A DNA stretch of 64,000 nt. Origin: Streptomyces antibioticus (GTDB lineage Bacteria > Actinomycetota > Actinomycetes > Streptomycetales > Streptomycetaceae). Position numbers and translations under genes: made by a program. The stretch covers positions 124,001-188,000 of the forward strand of contig NZ_KQ948435.1 of the NCBI RefSeq assembly GCF_001514065.1, read 5' to 3'. The notes under the pieces were generated by a model, which saw only the letters and a program-made list of their open reading frames with translations, had not been told where the DNA came from and did not search any database. This document shows, piece after piece, positions 52,164-61,249 of the stretch (the first letter of the stretch is position 1; the number at the start of each line of letters is the position of its first letter).

Positions 52164-53402
52164 TCAGTTGCCGACGCGGCGGCGCAGGTCCTGGAAGGCG
52201 GTGTAGTTGGCGATGACCTCGATACGGCCCGGCGGGCACAGCTGCACGGCCTGGTCGAGGTTCTCGCAGACCTGGAAGTGCTGGTTGGCGACTTCCAGAC
52301 GCACCGCGAGGTCGAGCTTGCGGTCGCCGATGACGCAGATCGGGTGGCCGGTCAGCCGCGTGTAGTCGACGTCCCACAGCCAGGAGGTGTCGGTGCCGTC
52401 GGCGCCGCGCGCGTTCACCGAGAGGATCACCGGGGTCGGCGGCGGATCGATCAGGCTGAACGTTTCGAGCCAGCCGGCCGGGTTCTTCGCGAGCAGCAGG
52501 CGCAGATCACGCTGCTGGAACTGCACCACGTCGTATCGCCCGGCGACGGCCTGCACCTGGTACATGCGCTCCAGCGCGACCTGCGGCGGTACGCCGAACA
52601 CGGCGGCGACGGCGGCCGAGGAGGCGGCGTTGGCCTTGTTGGCACGCCCCGGCAGCTGCAGATGGATCGGCCAGGCGGAGCCGTGCGGGTCCAGCACGTG
52701 ATCCCCGGACAGCGCCCAGCTCGGCGTCGGGCGCCGGAAGCCGCACTCTCCGCAGAACCAGTCGTCGCCCGGCCGCTGCATCACACCACCGCAGGACGGG
52801 CAGGACCAGGCGTCGTCCTTCCACATCTGCCCGGCGGCGACCCAGACGACGTTGGGGGAGGAGGAGGCGGCCCACACGACCAGCGGGTCGTCGGCGTTGG
52901 CGACGATGACGGCCTTGCTGCCGGCCAGCCCTTCACGCCAGTTCTCGGCGAGCATCCGCGTCTCGGCGGCTCGGTCGAGCTGGTCGCGGGAGAGGTTGAG
53001 CAGCGCGATGCACTTCGGGTCGGTGTCCCGGGCGACGCCGGCGAGGTACTTCTCGTCGACCTCGATCACGCCGTAGCGGGCGTCCGAGTTGCCGGCGAGC
53101 GCCGAGGTGATGCCGGCCGGCATGTTGGCGCCGAGCGCGTTGGACACGACGGGCCCGGCGGCCCGCAGCGCCTCGGCGATCAGCCTGGTCGTCGTGGTCT
53201 TGCCGTTGGTCGCCGAGACCAGAACCACATCCAGGTTCTGGGCGAGCCGGGCGAGGAGGTCGGGGTCGAGCTTGAGCGCCACCCGGCCGCCGATCACCGA
53301 ACCGCTGCCGCGCCCCGCGGCGCGCGACGCCGCTGCGACCGCCTTGCCCGCGGTCACGGCGATCTTGGCCCGCGGCGTGAGCGGGTCCGAGTTGCCTGCC
53401 AT
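52164..53402 (-). CDS. murT: Lipid II isoglutaminyl synthase, MurT subunit
   Basis: 412 aa from ATG 53402. Mur-ligase P-loop 'VLVSATNGKTTTTRLIAEAL' near 60 and 'EVDEKYLAGVARDTDPKCIA' near 118. A Cys4 zinc ribbon 'CPSCGG ... CGECGF' near 205-226 is inserted in the middle domain, as known for MurT. The C-terminal DUF1727 domain ends at 412. ATP-driven amidation of lipid II with GatD supplying ammonia. It is divergent from def, with a 105-bp gap. Confidence 0.94.
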   Translation of the reverse strand: MAGNSDPLTPRAKIAVTAGKAVAAASRAAGRGSGSVIGGRVALKLDPDLLARLAQNLDVVLVSATNGKTTTTRLIAEALRAAGPVVSNALGANMPAGITSALAGNSDARYGVIEVDEKYLAGVARDTDPKCIALLNLSRDQLDRAAETRMLAENWREGLAGSKAVIVANADDPLVVWAASSSPNVVWVAAGQMWKDDAWSCPSCGGVMQRPGDDWFCGECGFRRPTPSWALSGDHVLDPHGSAWPIHLQLPGRANKANAASSAAVAAVFGVPPQVALERMYQVQAVAGRYDVVQFQQRDLRLLLAKNPAGWLETFSLIDPPPTPVILSVNARGADGTDTSWLWDVDYTRLTGHPICVIGDRKLDLAVRLEVANQHFQVCENLDQAVQLCPPGRIEVIANYTAFQDLRRRVGN

Positions 53403-53507
53403 CAGTTCTCGATCCTCCTTGCGTACGCGCCGCGCCTGACGGCAACGTGGTGGTGGTCAGCCTATCGAGATCCATTCGCAGTCCCGAATCGCCGTACCCT
53501 TGCGGCC

Positions 53508-54047
53508 ATGCGAAACAGCTCCATTCCGGGCACCCGTGGACGGGTCCGGCCCCTCACTTTGCTCGGTGACCCCGTCCTGCGCACCCCGTGCGAGGACGTC
53601 ACGGACTTCGGCCCGGAACTGGCGACGCTCGTGGAGGACTTGTTCGCGACGATGTACGCGGCCCAGGGAGTCGGCCTCGCGGCGAACCAGGTGGGGGAGT
53701 CGCTGCGGGTGTTCGTGTACGACTGCCCGGACGACGAGGACGTACGGCATCTGGGGCATGTGGTCAACCCGCGTCTGGTGGAGGCGGACGGCCTGGTCCT
53801 GCGGGGCCCGGAGGGCTGCCTGTCCCTGCCGGGCCTGGAGGCGGGAACGGAACGCTTCGACCACGCGGTGGTGGAGGGCTTCACGATGACGGGCGAGCCG
53901 GTGACGGTGCACGGCACGGGGTGGTTCGCACGGTGCTTGCAGCACGAGTGCGACCACTTGGAGGGCCGGGTCTACGTCGATCACCTCACGGGGTGGCGGA
54001 AGCGACGGGTGTTGCGGCAGGCCGCCAAGGCGCCGTGGGGGCGTTGA
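53508..54047 (+). CDS. def: Peptide deformylase
   Basis: 179 aa. Motif 1 'GVGLAANQVG' near 53, motif 2 'EGCLSLPG' with the metal-binding Cys near 105 and motif 3 'QHECDHLEG' with the two His ligands and catalytic Glu near 147. It removes N-formyl from nascent proteins; the metal is Fe2+. Streptomyces has several def genes, so this may be one of three or four. It is divergent from murT and convergent with tetR. Confidence 0.95.
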   Translation: MRNSSIPGTRGRVRPLTLLGDPVLRTPCEDVTDFGPELATLVEDLFATMYAAQGVGLAANQVGESLRVFVYDCPDDEDVRHLGHVVNPRLVEADGLVLRGPEGCLSLPGLEAGTERFDHAVVEGFTMTGEPVTVHGTGWFARCLQHECDHLEGRVYVDHLTGWRKRRVLRQAAKAPWGR

Positions 54048-54070
54048 GTTCGTGCGACCGCGGGCCGTCT

Positions 54071-54099
54071 GTGGCTGGTCGCGCAGTTCCCCGCGCCCC
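54071..54099. repeat. Dispersed 29-bp intergenic repeat, copy 1
   Basis: The sequence GTGGCTGGTCGCGCAGTTCC continues to CCGCGCCCC at 54099. It is identical over 29 bp to copy 2 at 62837-62865. Here it lies just downstream of the tetR stop and between convergent genes. I recall this element from many Streptomyces intergenic regions. Confidence 0.85.
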
Positions 54100-54108
54100 C
54101 AGGGGGTT

Positions 54109-54753
54109 TCAGAACCCGGGACCGCCAACCTTGTCCCCCGCCGCAGCGAGCCGTCCCCACAACAGGTCCGCCAAGCTCCGCACCAACTCAGCCCGGGAAC
54201 ACGGCCGTTCACCCAGCCACCAGTCCCCGGCCGCGTGCATCATCCCGACGATCCCGTGCCCCCACACCCGAGCCAACTGCTGACTCCCGGGCCCGAGATC
54301 CAGCCGGTCCTCGATGACCTGCGCCAACTCCTCGCCCATCCGCCGCAGCAGCGGAGCCGAGTGCTTCCCGACGTCGAACCCCTGGTCCGCGACCTGACCC
54401 CCCTCCGCCGGGTGCATCAGGAACCGGTACACCTGCGGCCGCGCCTCGATCGCCGCGAGGTACGTGTCGAGCGTGGCCTCCACCCGCTCCCGCCGGTCCG
54501 CGGGCGCGTCCAGCGCGGCTCGCAGAGAATCCAGCAGTGCGTCCGTATGCCGCTTGGCCAATGCCGCGTAAAGTCCCCCCTTGTCACCGAAGTGACGGTA
54601 GAGGATGGGCTTGGTGATGCCCGCTTCCGCGGCGATCGCGTTCATGGAGGCCTGCGGTCCGTCACGCAGGACCACCCGGTCCGCGGCTTCCAGCAGCTCG
54701 CGCCGACGGCGGTCGGCGGACCGCTGCTGATCGGTCCGCTGCGTGGTGTCCAT
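54109..54753 (-). CDS. TetR-family regulator divergent from an acyl-CoA dehydrogenase gene
   Basis: 214 aa. HTH 'REELLEAADRVVLRDGPQAS'-type start and 'AEAGITKPILYRHFGDKGGL' recognition helix (residues 13-60). The C-terminal domain is of the KstR2/FadR-like type with 'YRFLMHPAEG' and 'HGIVGMMHAAGDWWLGERPC'. It probably represses the divergent acyl-CoA dehydrogenase through the palindrome at 54869-54888 and itself. Confidence 0.92.
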   Translation of the reverse strand: MDTTQRTDQQRSADRRRRELLEAADRVVLRDGPQASMNAIAAEAGITKPILYRHFGDKGGLYAALAKRHTDALLDSLRAALDAPADRRERVEATLDTYLAAIEARPQVYRFLMHPAEGGQVADQGFDVGKHSAPLLRRMGEELAQVIEDRLDLGPGSQQLARVWGHGIVGMMHAAGDWWLGERPCSRAELVRSLADLLWGRLAAAGDKVGGPGF

Positions 54754-54868
54754 GAGCTCTCCCCACCCCTGCTGATTCGGTGACGCCTGCGCAAACTAGC
54801 ACTCACCATGCCGCATGCATCGAACGGGCTGCCGAGGCGTCATCAGGAGTTGACTTTTCCTACCGGTG

Positions 54869-54888
54869 GGTAACAGACTCGGGTTACC
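54869..54888. promoter_or_regulatory. Palindrome GGTAAC-N8-GTTACC, candidate TetR operator
   Basis: Perfect 6-bp arms at 54869-54874 and 54883-54888 lie within the 172-bp gap between tetR (54753) and the dehydrogenase start (54926). Partly matching GTAAC (54893-54897) and TACCGG (54861-54866) flank it. TTGACT at 54850-54855 may be the -35 of the dehydrogenase promoter. Confidence 0.6.
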
Positions 54889-54925
54889 GCTAGTAACATG
54901 TATTTGCGCCGCCGCTGGAGGGGAC

Positions 54926-56152
54926 ATGGCCGAGTTCACCATGGAGCTCAACGACGAACAGAAGGAGGTCCGGGACTGGCTGCACGGCTTCGCCGCCGAC
55001 GTCATCCGCCCCGCGGCCGCCGAATGGGACGAGCGTGAGGAGACTCCCTGGCCGGTCATCCAGGAGGCCGCCAAGGTCGGAATCTACTCGCTCGACTTCT
55101 ACGCCCAGCAGTACTTCGACTCCACCGGCCTCGGCATCCCCATGGCGATGGAGGAGCTGTTCTGGGGTGACGCGGGCATCGCGCTGTCGATCGTCGGCAC
55201 CGGTCTCGCCGCCGTCGGCGTCCTCGCCAACGGCACCGAGGAGCAGATCGGCACCTGGATCCCCCAGATGTACGGCGACGTCAACGACGTCAAGGTCGCC
55301 GCGTTCTGCTCCTCCGAGCCGGACGCCGGTTCGGACGTGGCCTCGATGCGCACCCGCGCGGTGTACGACGAGGCCAAGGACGAGTGGGTGCTCAACGGCA
55401 CCAAGACCTGGGCGACCAACGGCGGCATCGCCAACGTCCACGTGGTCGTGGCCGTGGTCGACGCGGAGCTCGGCTCCAAGGGCCACGCCTCCTTCATCAT
55501 CCCGCCGAACACGCCCGGCTTGTCCCAGGGCCAGAAGTTCAAGAAGCACGGCATCCGCGCCTCGCACACCGCCGAGGTCGTCCTGGAGAACGTGCGCGTG
55601 CCCGGCTCCTGCCTCCTGGGCGGCAAGGAGAAGCTCGACGAGCGCCTCGCCCGGGCCCGCGAGCGGGCCCAGCAGGGCGGCGAGCGCGTGAAGAACGCGG
55701 CGATGGCCACGTTCGAGGCCTCCCGCCCGGCGGTCGGCGCGATGGCGGTGGGCACCGCCCGGGCCGCGTACGAGGTCGCCCTCGACTACGCCAAGACCCG
55801 CGAGCAGTTCGGCCGCCCGATCATCGACAACCAGGGCGTCGCCTTCCAGCTCGCCGACATGCGGACGTCCATCGACGCCGCCCGGCTCCTGGTCTGGCGC
55901 GCCTCCTGGATGGCGATCAACGGCAAGCCGTTCACCGCGGCCGAGGGCTCGATGTCCAAGCTGTTCGCCAGCGAGACGGCCAAGAAGGTCACCGCCCAGG
56001 CGGTCCAGATCCTCGGCGGCAACGGCTACACCCGCGAGTACCCGGTCGAGCGCATGCACCGCGACGCCGCGATCTACACGATCTTCGAGGGCACGAGCGA
56101 GATCCAGCGCCTGGTCATCGCCCGCACCCTGTCCGGGATGCCGATCCGCTAA
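54926..56152 (+). CDS. Acyl-CoA dehydrogenase
   Basis: 408 aa behind GGAGGGG. '[20 protein letters not shown]' near 125 (FAD/substrate loop), '[20 protein letters not shown]' near 165 and '[20 protein letters not shown]' near 293. '[20 protein letters not shown]' near 362 and catalytic Glu in '[18 protein letters not shown]' near 385. An insertion near 240-265 ('[16 protein letters not shown]') is a known actinobacterial variant. Likely in fatty-acid or branched-acyl oxidation. Regulated by the divergent TetR. Confidence 0.93.
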   Translation: MAEFTMELNDEQKEVRDWLHGFAADVIRPAAAEWDEREETPWPVIQEAAKVGIYSLDFYAQQYFDSTGLGIPMAMEELFWGDAGIALSIVGTGLAAVGVLANGTEEQIGTWIPQMYGDVNDVKVAAFCSSEPDAGSDVASMRTRAVYDEAKDEWVLNGTKTWATNGGIANVHVVVAVVDAELGSKGHASFIIPPNTPGLSQGQKFKKHGIRASHTAEVVLENVRVPGSCLLGGKEKLDERLARARERAQQGGERVKNAAMATFEASRPAVGAMAVGTARAAYEVALDYAKTREQFGRPIIDNQGVAFQLADMRTSIDAARLLVWRASWMAINGKPFTAAEGSMSKLFASETAKKVTAQAVQILGGNGYTREYPVERMHRDAAIYTIFEGTSEIQRLVIARTLSGMPIR

Positions 56153-56673
56153 CGGTGCCTGAGCGGCGTCAGCTGCTCGATGTCGTAGCGTCGGCGCAGC
56201 TCCTCGATCGCCGCGTGATCCGGCGGGCCCCCGCCGCCCAGGATGTCGAGCAGCTCCTCGAAGTACCGCTCGTGATCCGGGGGCGGGCTCGCCTGGAAGA
56301 ACATCTTCGCGGGGAAGTCCGTCGGGTTCGCGAACGCGTGCGGGCATCCGGGCGGTACGACGATCACCGTGCCCGGTGTCGCCCGTACCACCCGGTTGCC
56401 CGAACGCGACTCCCAGCGCTGCCAGTTGTCGAGTGTGCGCACCCTCGGCTCGAAGGCGAGCACGTCCAGCTCGCCTTCGAGGACGTAGAACAACTCCTCG
56501 CTGCGGGTGTGCACATGGGCGCCCACGTCGAAGCCGGGCGGGACGACGACCTCGAAGGTGGAGGCCGCGCGTGAGTGCGACCCGGTCACCTTGAACGTCA
56601 CGTGCTGGGCGGGGGTCTGCACGACCCGGCCGTGCCCCGGGGGGACCAGCAGCCCTTCGGGAGCCGTCACCAC
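56149..56673 (-). CDS. Cupin-domain protein, MomA-like quinone-forming monooxygenase candidate
   Basis: 174 aa, GTG start about 56673, overlapping the P450 stop. One cupin barrel: '[20 protein letters not shown]' (motif 1, His/Glu) near 55 and '[19 protein letters not shown]' (motif 2 His) near 112. In rppA loci a cupin called MomA oxidises tetrahydroxynaphthalene to flaviolin; its position behind rppA and the P450 suggests that role. The 3' end overlaps the convergent dehydrogenase by four bases. Confidence 0.8.
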   Translation of the reverse strand: MVTAPEGLLVPPGHGRVVQTPAQHVTFKVTGSHSRAASTFEVVVPPGFDVGAHVHTRSEELFYVLEGELDVLAFEPRVRTLDNWQRWESRSGNRVVRATPGTVIVVPPGCPHAFANPTDFPAKMFFQASPPPDHERYFEELLDILGGGGPPDHAAIEELRRRYDIEQLTPLRHR

Positions 56674-57881
56674 GTCACCGGAAGCGCCTCGGGACCGCGG
56701 ATCAACGCGCCCTTCTTGAAGGGGACTTGGTCCGCGGGCACCGCCAGCTTCAGATTCGGCAGCCGGTCGAGCAGCGCGTCCACCAGCAACTCCGACTCCA
56801 GCCGGGCCAGCATGCCGCCCGGGCAGTAGTGCGGGCCGAAGCCGAAGGACACATGCGGGTTGGGGCTGCGGGTGACGTCGATCGTCTCCGGGAACGGGAA
56901 GACGTCCGGATCGCGGTTGGCGGCCAGGTACGACACGTAGACCGGGTCGCCGGCCCGGATGCGCACGCCCCGGATGCCCACGTCCTCCAGCGCGATCCGC
57001 GACAGGCCGACCGCGTTGCGGTGCGGGATGTAGCGCAGCAGTTCGTCGATGGCCCGGGGGCGGATCGACGGTTCCGTGCGCAGCCGGTCCGCCAGGTCAG
57101 GGCGGGTCAGGAGCAGGTAGAACATCTGCCCGCTGTTGTTCGTCACCGCCTCGCCGCCGATCTGGAGCAGCACCGCGAGCCCCACGGCCTCGTCCAGCGT
57201 CACCTCACCCCGGCCCACCGCGGCGCCGAGCAGCGAGGCGACGTCCTCGCCCGTGCTGCCCTCCCGCAGCCCGATGAGGTCGCCGAAGTAGGCGCCCATC
57301 TCCTTCTTGGCCTTCTCGCTGACCTGCTTGCCGTGCGCGGAGGACAGGATCAGCTGGGTCCAGGTGTGCATGACGTGCCGGTCGGCCGCCGGGACGCCCA
57401 TCAGCTCGCAGATCACGGCGATGGGGAACGGGGTCAGCACGGTGGCGGTGAGATCGGCGGGCGGCCCGTCCTGCACCAGCTCGTCGACCAGTTCCTCCAG
57501 CATCGTGCGGGACTTCTCCCGGACCCGCTCCACGCCCTTCGAGGTCAGCGCGGCGGCCACCGTGCGGCGCAGCCGGGTGTGGTCCGGCGGGTCCAGGAAA
57601 CCGACGGCGCCCCGCTCGGGGATGAAGTGCGGGGCGAGCCGGGTGACCGGCTGGTCCATGACGGCCTCCCGGCTGAACCGGGGGTCGTTGGTCACCATCC
57701 GTACGTCGTCGTACCGGGTGACCAGCCAGGCCCAGCCCTCGCCGTTGGGCAGCTGGATCCGGGTGACCGGCCCCTCCCGCATCAGCTCGGTGAGCACCGG
57801 GTCGAAGTCGGTCCCGCTCAGGTCGAGGGCCGGCCAGTGCCGGATCGGCGGCAGGATCTCGGTGATCGTCTCTTCGGTCAT
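56667..57881 (-). CDS. Cytochrome P450, CYP158A-like (biflaviolin-forming type)
   Basis: 404 aa. I-helix 'LLQIGGEAVTNNSGQMFYLL' near 240, ExxR in 'RAIDELLRYIP' near 286 and heme loop 'SFGFGPHYCPGGMLA' with ligand Cys near 352. The I-helix lacks the usual acid-Thr pair, as in CYP158A2. It is encoded directly after rppA with a one-base gap. CYP158A enzymes couple flaviolin to dimers and trimers, giving red-brown pigment. Confidence 0.92.
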   Translation of the reverse strand: MTEETITEILPPIRHWPALDLSGTDFDPVLTELMREGPVTRIQLPNGEGWAWLVTRYDDVRMVTNDPRFSREAVMDQPVTRLAPHFIPERGAVGFLDPPDHTRLRRTVAAALTSKGVERVREKSRTMLEELVDELVQDGPPADLTATVLTPFPIAVICELMGVPAADRHVMHTWTQLILSSAHGKQVSEKAKKEMGAYFGDLIGLREGSTGEDVASLLGAAVGRGEVTLDEAVGLAVLLQIGGEAVTNNSGQMFYLLLTRPDLADRLRTEPSIRPRAIDELLRYIPHRNAVGLSRIALEDVGIRGVRIRAGDPVYVSYLAANRDPDVFPFPETIDVTRSPNPHVSFGFGPHYCPGGMLARLESELLVDALLDRLPNLKLAVPADQVPFKKGALIRGPEALPVTW

Positions 57882-57882
57882 G

Positions 57883-58944
57883 TCAGTCCGTCTCGTCGGT
57901 GCGCCGCCAGCGGCCCAGGGACATTTCCGCGGTGATGCCGGGCCCGAACCCGGCGAGCAGCCCGCGCGCCCGGTCGGGTGCCCCGCCCGCGTCGAACAAC
58001 CGGCGCAGCGCGTCCAGGACGACGGCGCTGGCGATGTTCCCGTACTCGGTGAGCGTGGCCCGGCTGAACCGGAAGGCGTGCGGGTCGACCTGCAGGAACT
58101 TGCTGAGGTCGTCGAGGATGCGGGGCCCGCCCGCGTGGACTATGTAGAAGTCCAGGTCGGCGGCGTCCCAGCCGTGCCGCCCGGCGAGCTCCTGGAGCGC
58201 CGGCGCGAGCGGCTCCATGGTGGCCGGCACCCGTTTGTCCAGCTGGAAGTGGAACCCGGTGGCCCGGACGTCGTACATGATCCAGTCCTCGGTCTTGGGG
58301 ATCAGATACGAGCCGTTGCGCTCCAGGGCGATGCCCTCGCCGCCCTTGCCGCGCACCACGGCGGCCGCGATGCCGTCGCCGAACAGGCCGTTGGACAGCA
58401 GGTTGCCGATGCCGAGGTCGGTGGGCTGGTAGCACAGCGAGCAGAACTCGCAGGCCACGATGAGGGCGTTGGCCTCCGGGTAGGCGGTGCAGAAGTCGTG
58501 CGCCCGGTTGATCGCCGCCCCGCCGGCCGCACAGCCCAGCTGGGCTATGGGGATCTGCCGGGTGGTGCTGTGGAAGTCCATCTCGTTGATCAGCCAGGCG
58601 GTCAGCGACGGCATCATGAAGCCCGTGCAGGAGACATAGATGATGACATCGATGTCGGAGGCCAGGACCTCGGCGTCGTCCAGTGCTCGCCGCACCACCG
58701 CCGGCACTCTGGCCTTCGCCTCGGCCACATAGACCTTGTTGCGCTCCTCGAAGCCGGGATGCTTCAGGGTCTCCTCGATCGGCTGCACGATGTGCCGTGT
58801 GCGGACCCCGGTGTTCTCGATCAGTCGGAGTGCCAGCGGCAGTTGGGGATGGTCCGCGTGCAGGGAGCGCGCCAGCTGCAGCGTCTCCTCCATCGTGATC
58901 ACGTGCTCTGGAACGGACACCGAGGGTCTGCACAAAGTCGCCAT
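57883..58944 (-). CDS. rppA: 1,3,6,8-tetrahydroxynaphthalene synthase (type III PKS)
   Basis: 353 aa. Catalytic triad C138 ('AQLGCAAGG'), H270 ('FYIVHAGGPRI') and N303 ('TLTEYGNIASA') at exactly the numbers of known THNS. C106 ('YVSCTGF') is also kept. It uses five malonyl-CoA to make THN. With the P450 and cupin it forms a three-gene flaviolin polymer pathway, a UV-protective pigment. The start is ATG 58944. Confidence 0.97.
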   Translation of the reverse strand: MATLCRPSVSVPEHVITMEETLQLARSLHADHPQLPLALRLIENTGVRTRHIVQPIEETLKHPGFEERNKVYVAEAKARVPAVVRRALDDAEVLASDIDVIIYVSCTGFMMPSLTAWLINEMDFHSTTRQIPIAQLGCAAGGAAINRAHDFCTAYPEANALIVACEFCSLCYQPTDLGIGNLLSNGLFGDGIAAAVVRGKGGEGIALERNGSYLIPKTEDWIMYDVRATGFHFQLDKRVPATMEPLAPALQELAGRHGWDAADLDFYIVHAGGPRILDDLSKFLQVDPHAFRFSRATLTEYGNIASAVVLDALRRLFDAGGAPDRARGLLAGFGPGITAEMSLGRWRRTDETD

Positions 58945-59072
58945 GATCCGTGCCTGCTTTCGCCTCAGAGGGTGGTCCAGTCCACGATCACCCGAGGGGC
59001 AGACGACTTCGCGCGGGGTTACTCCGTTTCAGGGACGGGTCAGGTTCCAAACCGGTACCGGCGCAACGACCT

Positions 59073-59309
59073 TCACGACGCGCCGCCGCTACTGTGCGCA
59101 ATGCAGGCCACATCGATGCGATCGGCGAGCTTGGCCAACTCGATGGTCAGCGCGGCCACCGTGTCCTCGTCGAGGCCCTCCTCGCCCGCCTCGACAAGAT
59201 GCAGCCACCGTCCCCCGACCGTGCGCAACAACTTGCTCACATCGGCCGCGGCCACCTGCAAGGTGCCCCGGTCGTCGACGATCAGCGGCAGAGTCACTTC
59301 ACGGTTCAC
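59073..59309 (-). CDS. Small conserved-type hypothetical protein upstream of rppA operon
   Basis: 78 aa from GTG 59309. It has a beta strand start ('REVTLPLIVDDRGTLQVAAA') and a helix with 'KLLRTVGGRWLHLV' and 'VAALTIELAKLADRIDVACI'. It is acidic. No signal or membrane segment. It lies between the aldehyde dehydrogenase and rppA genes on the same strand, 128 bp before rppA. Function unknown. Confidence 0.65.
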   Translation of the reverse strand: MNREVTLPLIVDDRGTLQVAAADVSKLLRTVGGRWLHLVEAGEEGLDEDTVAALTIELAKLADRIDVACIAHSSGGAS

Positions 59310-59334
59310 ACGGGGGATCGTAGCCGCGCAAGCG

Positions 59335-60720
59335 TCACGCTCCGTGCCAAACCGTCGTGATGTTGCAGAACTCGCGGATTCCGTGCCCGGACAGCTCACG
59401 GCCGTATCCGGAGCGCTTCACGCCGCCGAACGGGAACGCCGGGTGCGAGGCGGTCATCCCGTTGACGTACACGGCACCGGCCTCGAGATCCCGTACGAAA
59501 CGGTCGACCTCGGCCTCGTCCCGTGTCCACACGTTCGAACTCAGGCCGAACGGCGAGTCGTTGGCGAGCAGCACCGCCTCGTCGAGGTCGTGCACCCGGT
59601 ACAGCGTGGCCACCGGCCCGAAGGCCTCCTCGCGGTGGATGCGCATCTCGCGGGTGATGTCGGTGAGGACGGTCGGGCGGTAGTACCAGCCCTCGCCCTC
59701 GGGCCGCTCGCCGCCGCAGAGCACCCGCGCGCCGCTGCGGGTCGCGTCGTCGACGAGTTCCTCCAGGTCGGCGCGTCCCTGCTCGGTGGCGAGCGGGCCG
59801 ACGTCGGTGGCCTCGTCCATCGGGTCGCCGACCTTCAGCGTCTGCATGCCCCGCACGAACTTCTCGGCGAAGGCGTCGTACACGTCGGCGTGCACGATGA
59901 AGCGCTTGGCGGCGATGCACGACTGGCCGTTGTTCTGCACCCGTGCCGTCACGGCGATCTCGGCCGCGCGGTCGATGTCCGCGGACGGCATCACGACGTA
60001 CGGGTCGCTGCCGCCGAGTTCCAGGACCGTCTTCTTCACCATGTCACCACAGGTCGCGGCGACCGAGCGGCCCGCGGGCTCACTGCCCGTGAGCGTGGCC
60101 GCCTTGACGCGCTCGTCGCGCAGGATCTCCTCGACCGCGCCGGAGCCGATGAGCAGGGTCTGGAAGGTGCCCTCCGTATAGCCCGCCTGGTGGAACAGGT
60201 CCTCCAGGAACAGGGCGGTCTGGGGCACGTTCGAGGCGTGCTTGAGCAGGCCGACGTTGCCCGCCATCAGCGCGGGCGCGGCGAACCGGACGACCTGCCA
60301 GAGCGGGAAGTTCCACGGCATCACCGCGAGCACCGGGCCCAGCGGGCGGTAGCGCACAAAGGCCCGGGAGGCGCCGGAGTCCTTCACGTCGGCACCGGCG
60401 GGCTCCTCGTCGGCGAGCAGCGACTCGGCGTGCTCGGCGTACCAGCGCATCGCCTTGGCGCACTTGGCGGCCTCGGCGCGGGCCTGCTTGACGGGCTTGC
60501 CCATCTCGGTGGTCATGACCCGGCCGATGTCCTGCTGCATGTCGTCGAGCAGCTCGGCCGCCCGGTGCAGCAGCTTGGCGCGTTCGGCGAACGGCGTCGT
60601 CCGGTAGGTGCGGAAGGTGGCCTCCGCGAGCTGGAGCCGGCGCTCGATCTCCTCGGCGCCCATGGCCTCGTACGTCTTGAGCGTCTCGCCGTTCGCCGGG
60701 TTCACCGTCGCGATGGGCAT
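59335..60720 (-). CDS. gabD: NADP-type succinic semialdehyde dehydrogenase (aldehyde dehydrogenase family)
   Basis: 461 aa from ATG 60720. 'VMPWNFPLWQVVRFAAPALM' near 132, 'LLKHASNVPQTALFLEDLF' near 158, catalytic Glu in 'VLELGGSDPYVVMPSAD' near 232 and catalytic Cys in 'QNNGQSCIAAKRFIVHA' near 265. The length and 'GRELSGHGIREFCNITTVW' end fit the GabD1 group, which makes succinate from the semialdehyde. The exact aldehyde is inferred. Confidence 0.9.
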   Translation of the reverse strand: MPIATVNPANGETLKTYEAMGAEEIERRLQLAEATFRTYRTTPFAERAKLLHRAAELLDDMQQDIGRVMTTEMGKPVKQARAEAAKCAKAMRWYAEHAESLLADEEPAGADVKDSGASRAFVRYRPLGPVLAVMPWNFPLWQVVRFAAPALMAGNVGLLKHASNVPQTALFLEDLFHQAGYTEGTFQTLLIGSGAVEEILRDERVKAATLTGSEPAGRSVAATCGDMVKKTVLELGGSDPYVVMPSADIDRAAEIAVTARVQNNGQSCIAAKRFIVHADVYDAFAEKFVRGMQTLKVGDPMDEATDVGPLATEQGRADLEELVDDATRSGARVLCGGERPEGEGWYYRPTVLTDITREMRIHREEAFGPVATLYRVHDLDEAVLLANDSPFGLSSNVWTRDEAEVDRFVRDLEAGAVYVNGMTASHPAFPFGGVKRSGYGRELSGHGIREFCNITTVWHGA

Positions 60721-60787
60721 GACCGACCTCCTGGGGGAGCGGACCTGTGTTTCGACCTTCCCGCGCGACGGGCCCCGCCGCAACGTG

Positions 60788-61249
60788 TCAGGGCGAGTGC
60801 TCCGCCAGCCGGTCGAGAAACGTGGCCTGTGCCGCGACGATCACCTCGCGGGCGCGCGCCACGGGAAACCAGGCCACGCGGTCCAGCTCCGGGAACTCCT
60901 GCTCCCGTCCCGACTTCGGCGGCCACTCCATCCGGAACGTGCCCGGTACGACGGTCGCGGGGTCGAGATCGGCCTCGATCGCCCAGACGGTGACGAGCTT
61001 GCCGCCCGACTGCCTGACCTCGCCCAGGGGCACCGCGTCCCCGTCCGGCGGCGCCAGCCCGAGCTCCTCCTCGAACTCACGCCGGGCGGCCTCCCAGGCC
61101 GGTTCCTCGTCCGGCACGTACTCGCCCTTGGGGACGGTCCACGCCCCGGCGTCCCGGCGCGCGAAGAACGGACCGCCCATGTGCCCCAGGAGCACCTCGA
61201 CGCCGGCCTCGGTGCGCCGGAAGAGCAGCAGACCGGCGCTCGTCCTCAC
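60788..61249 (-). CDS. NUDIX hydrolase
   Basis: 153 aa from GTG 61249, overlapping the ligase stop by four bases. NUDIX box 'GEYVPDEEPAWEAARREFEEELG' region near 42-64 with the REFEEEL core. 'LLLFRRTEAGVEVLLGHMGG' precedes and 'GAWTVPKG' marks the substrate loop. A diphosphatase for nucleotide-like compounds. Translational coupling to the ligase suggests a role in repair or nucleotide-pool cleaning. Confidence 0.9.
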   Translation of the reverse strand: MRTSAGLLLFRRTEAGVEVLLGHMGGPFFARRDAGAWTVPKGEYVPDEEPAWEAARREFEEELGLAPPDGDAVPLGEVRQSGGKLVTVWAIEADLDPATVVPGTFRMEWPPKSGREQEFPELDRVAWFPVARAREVIVAAQATFLDRLAEHSP

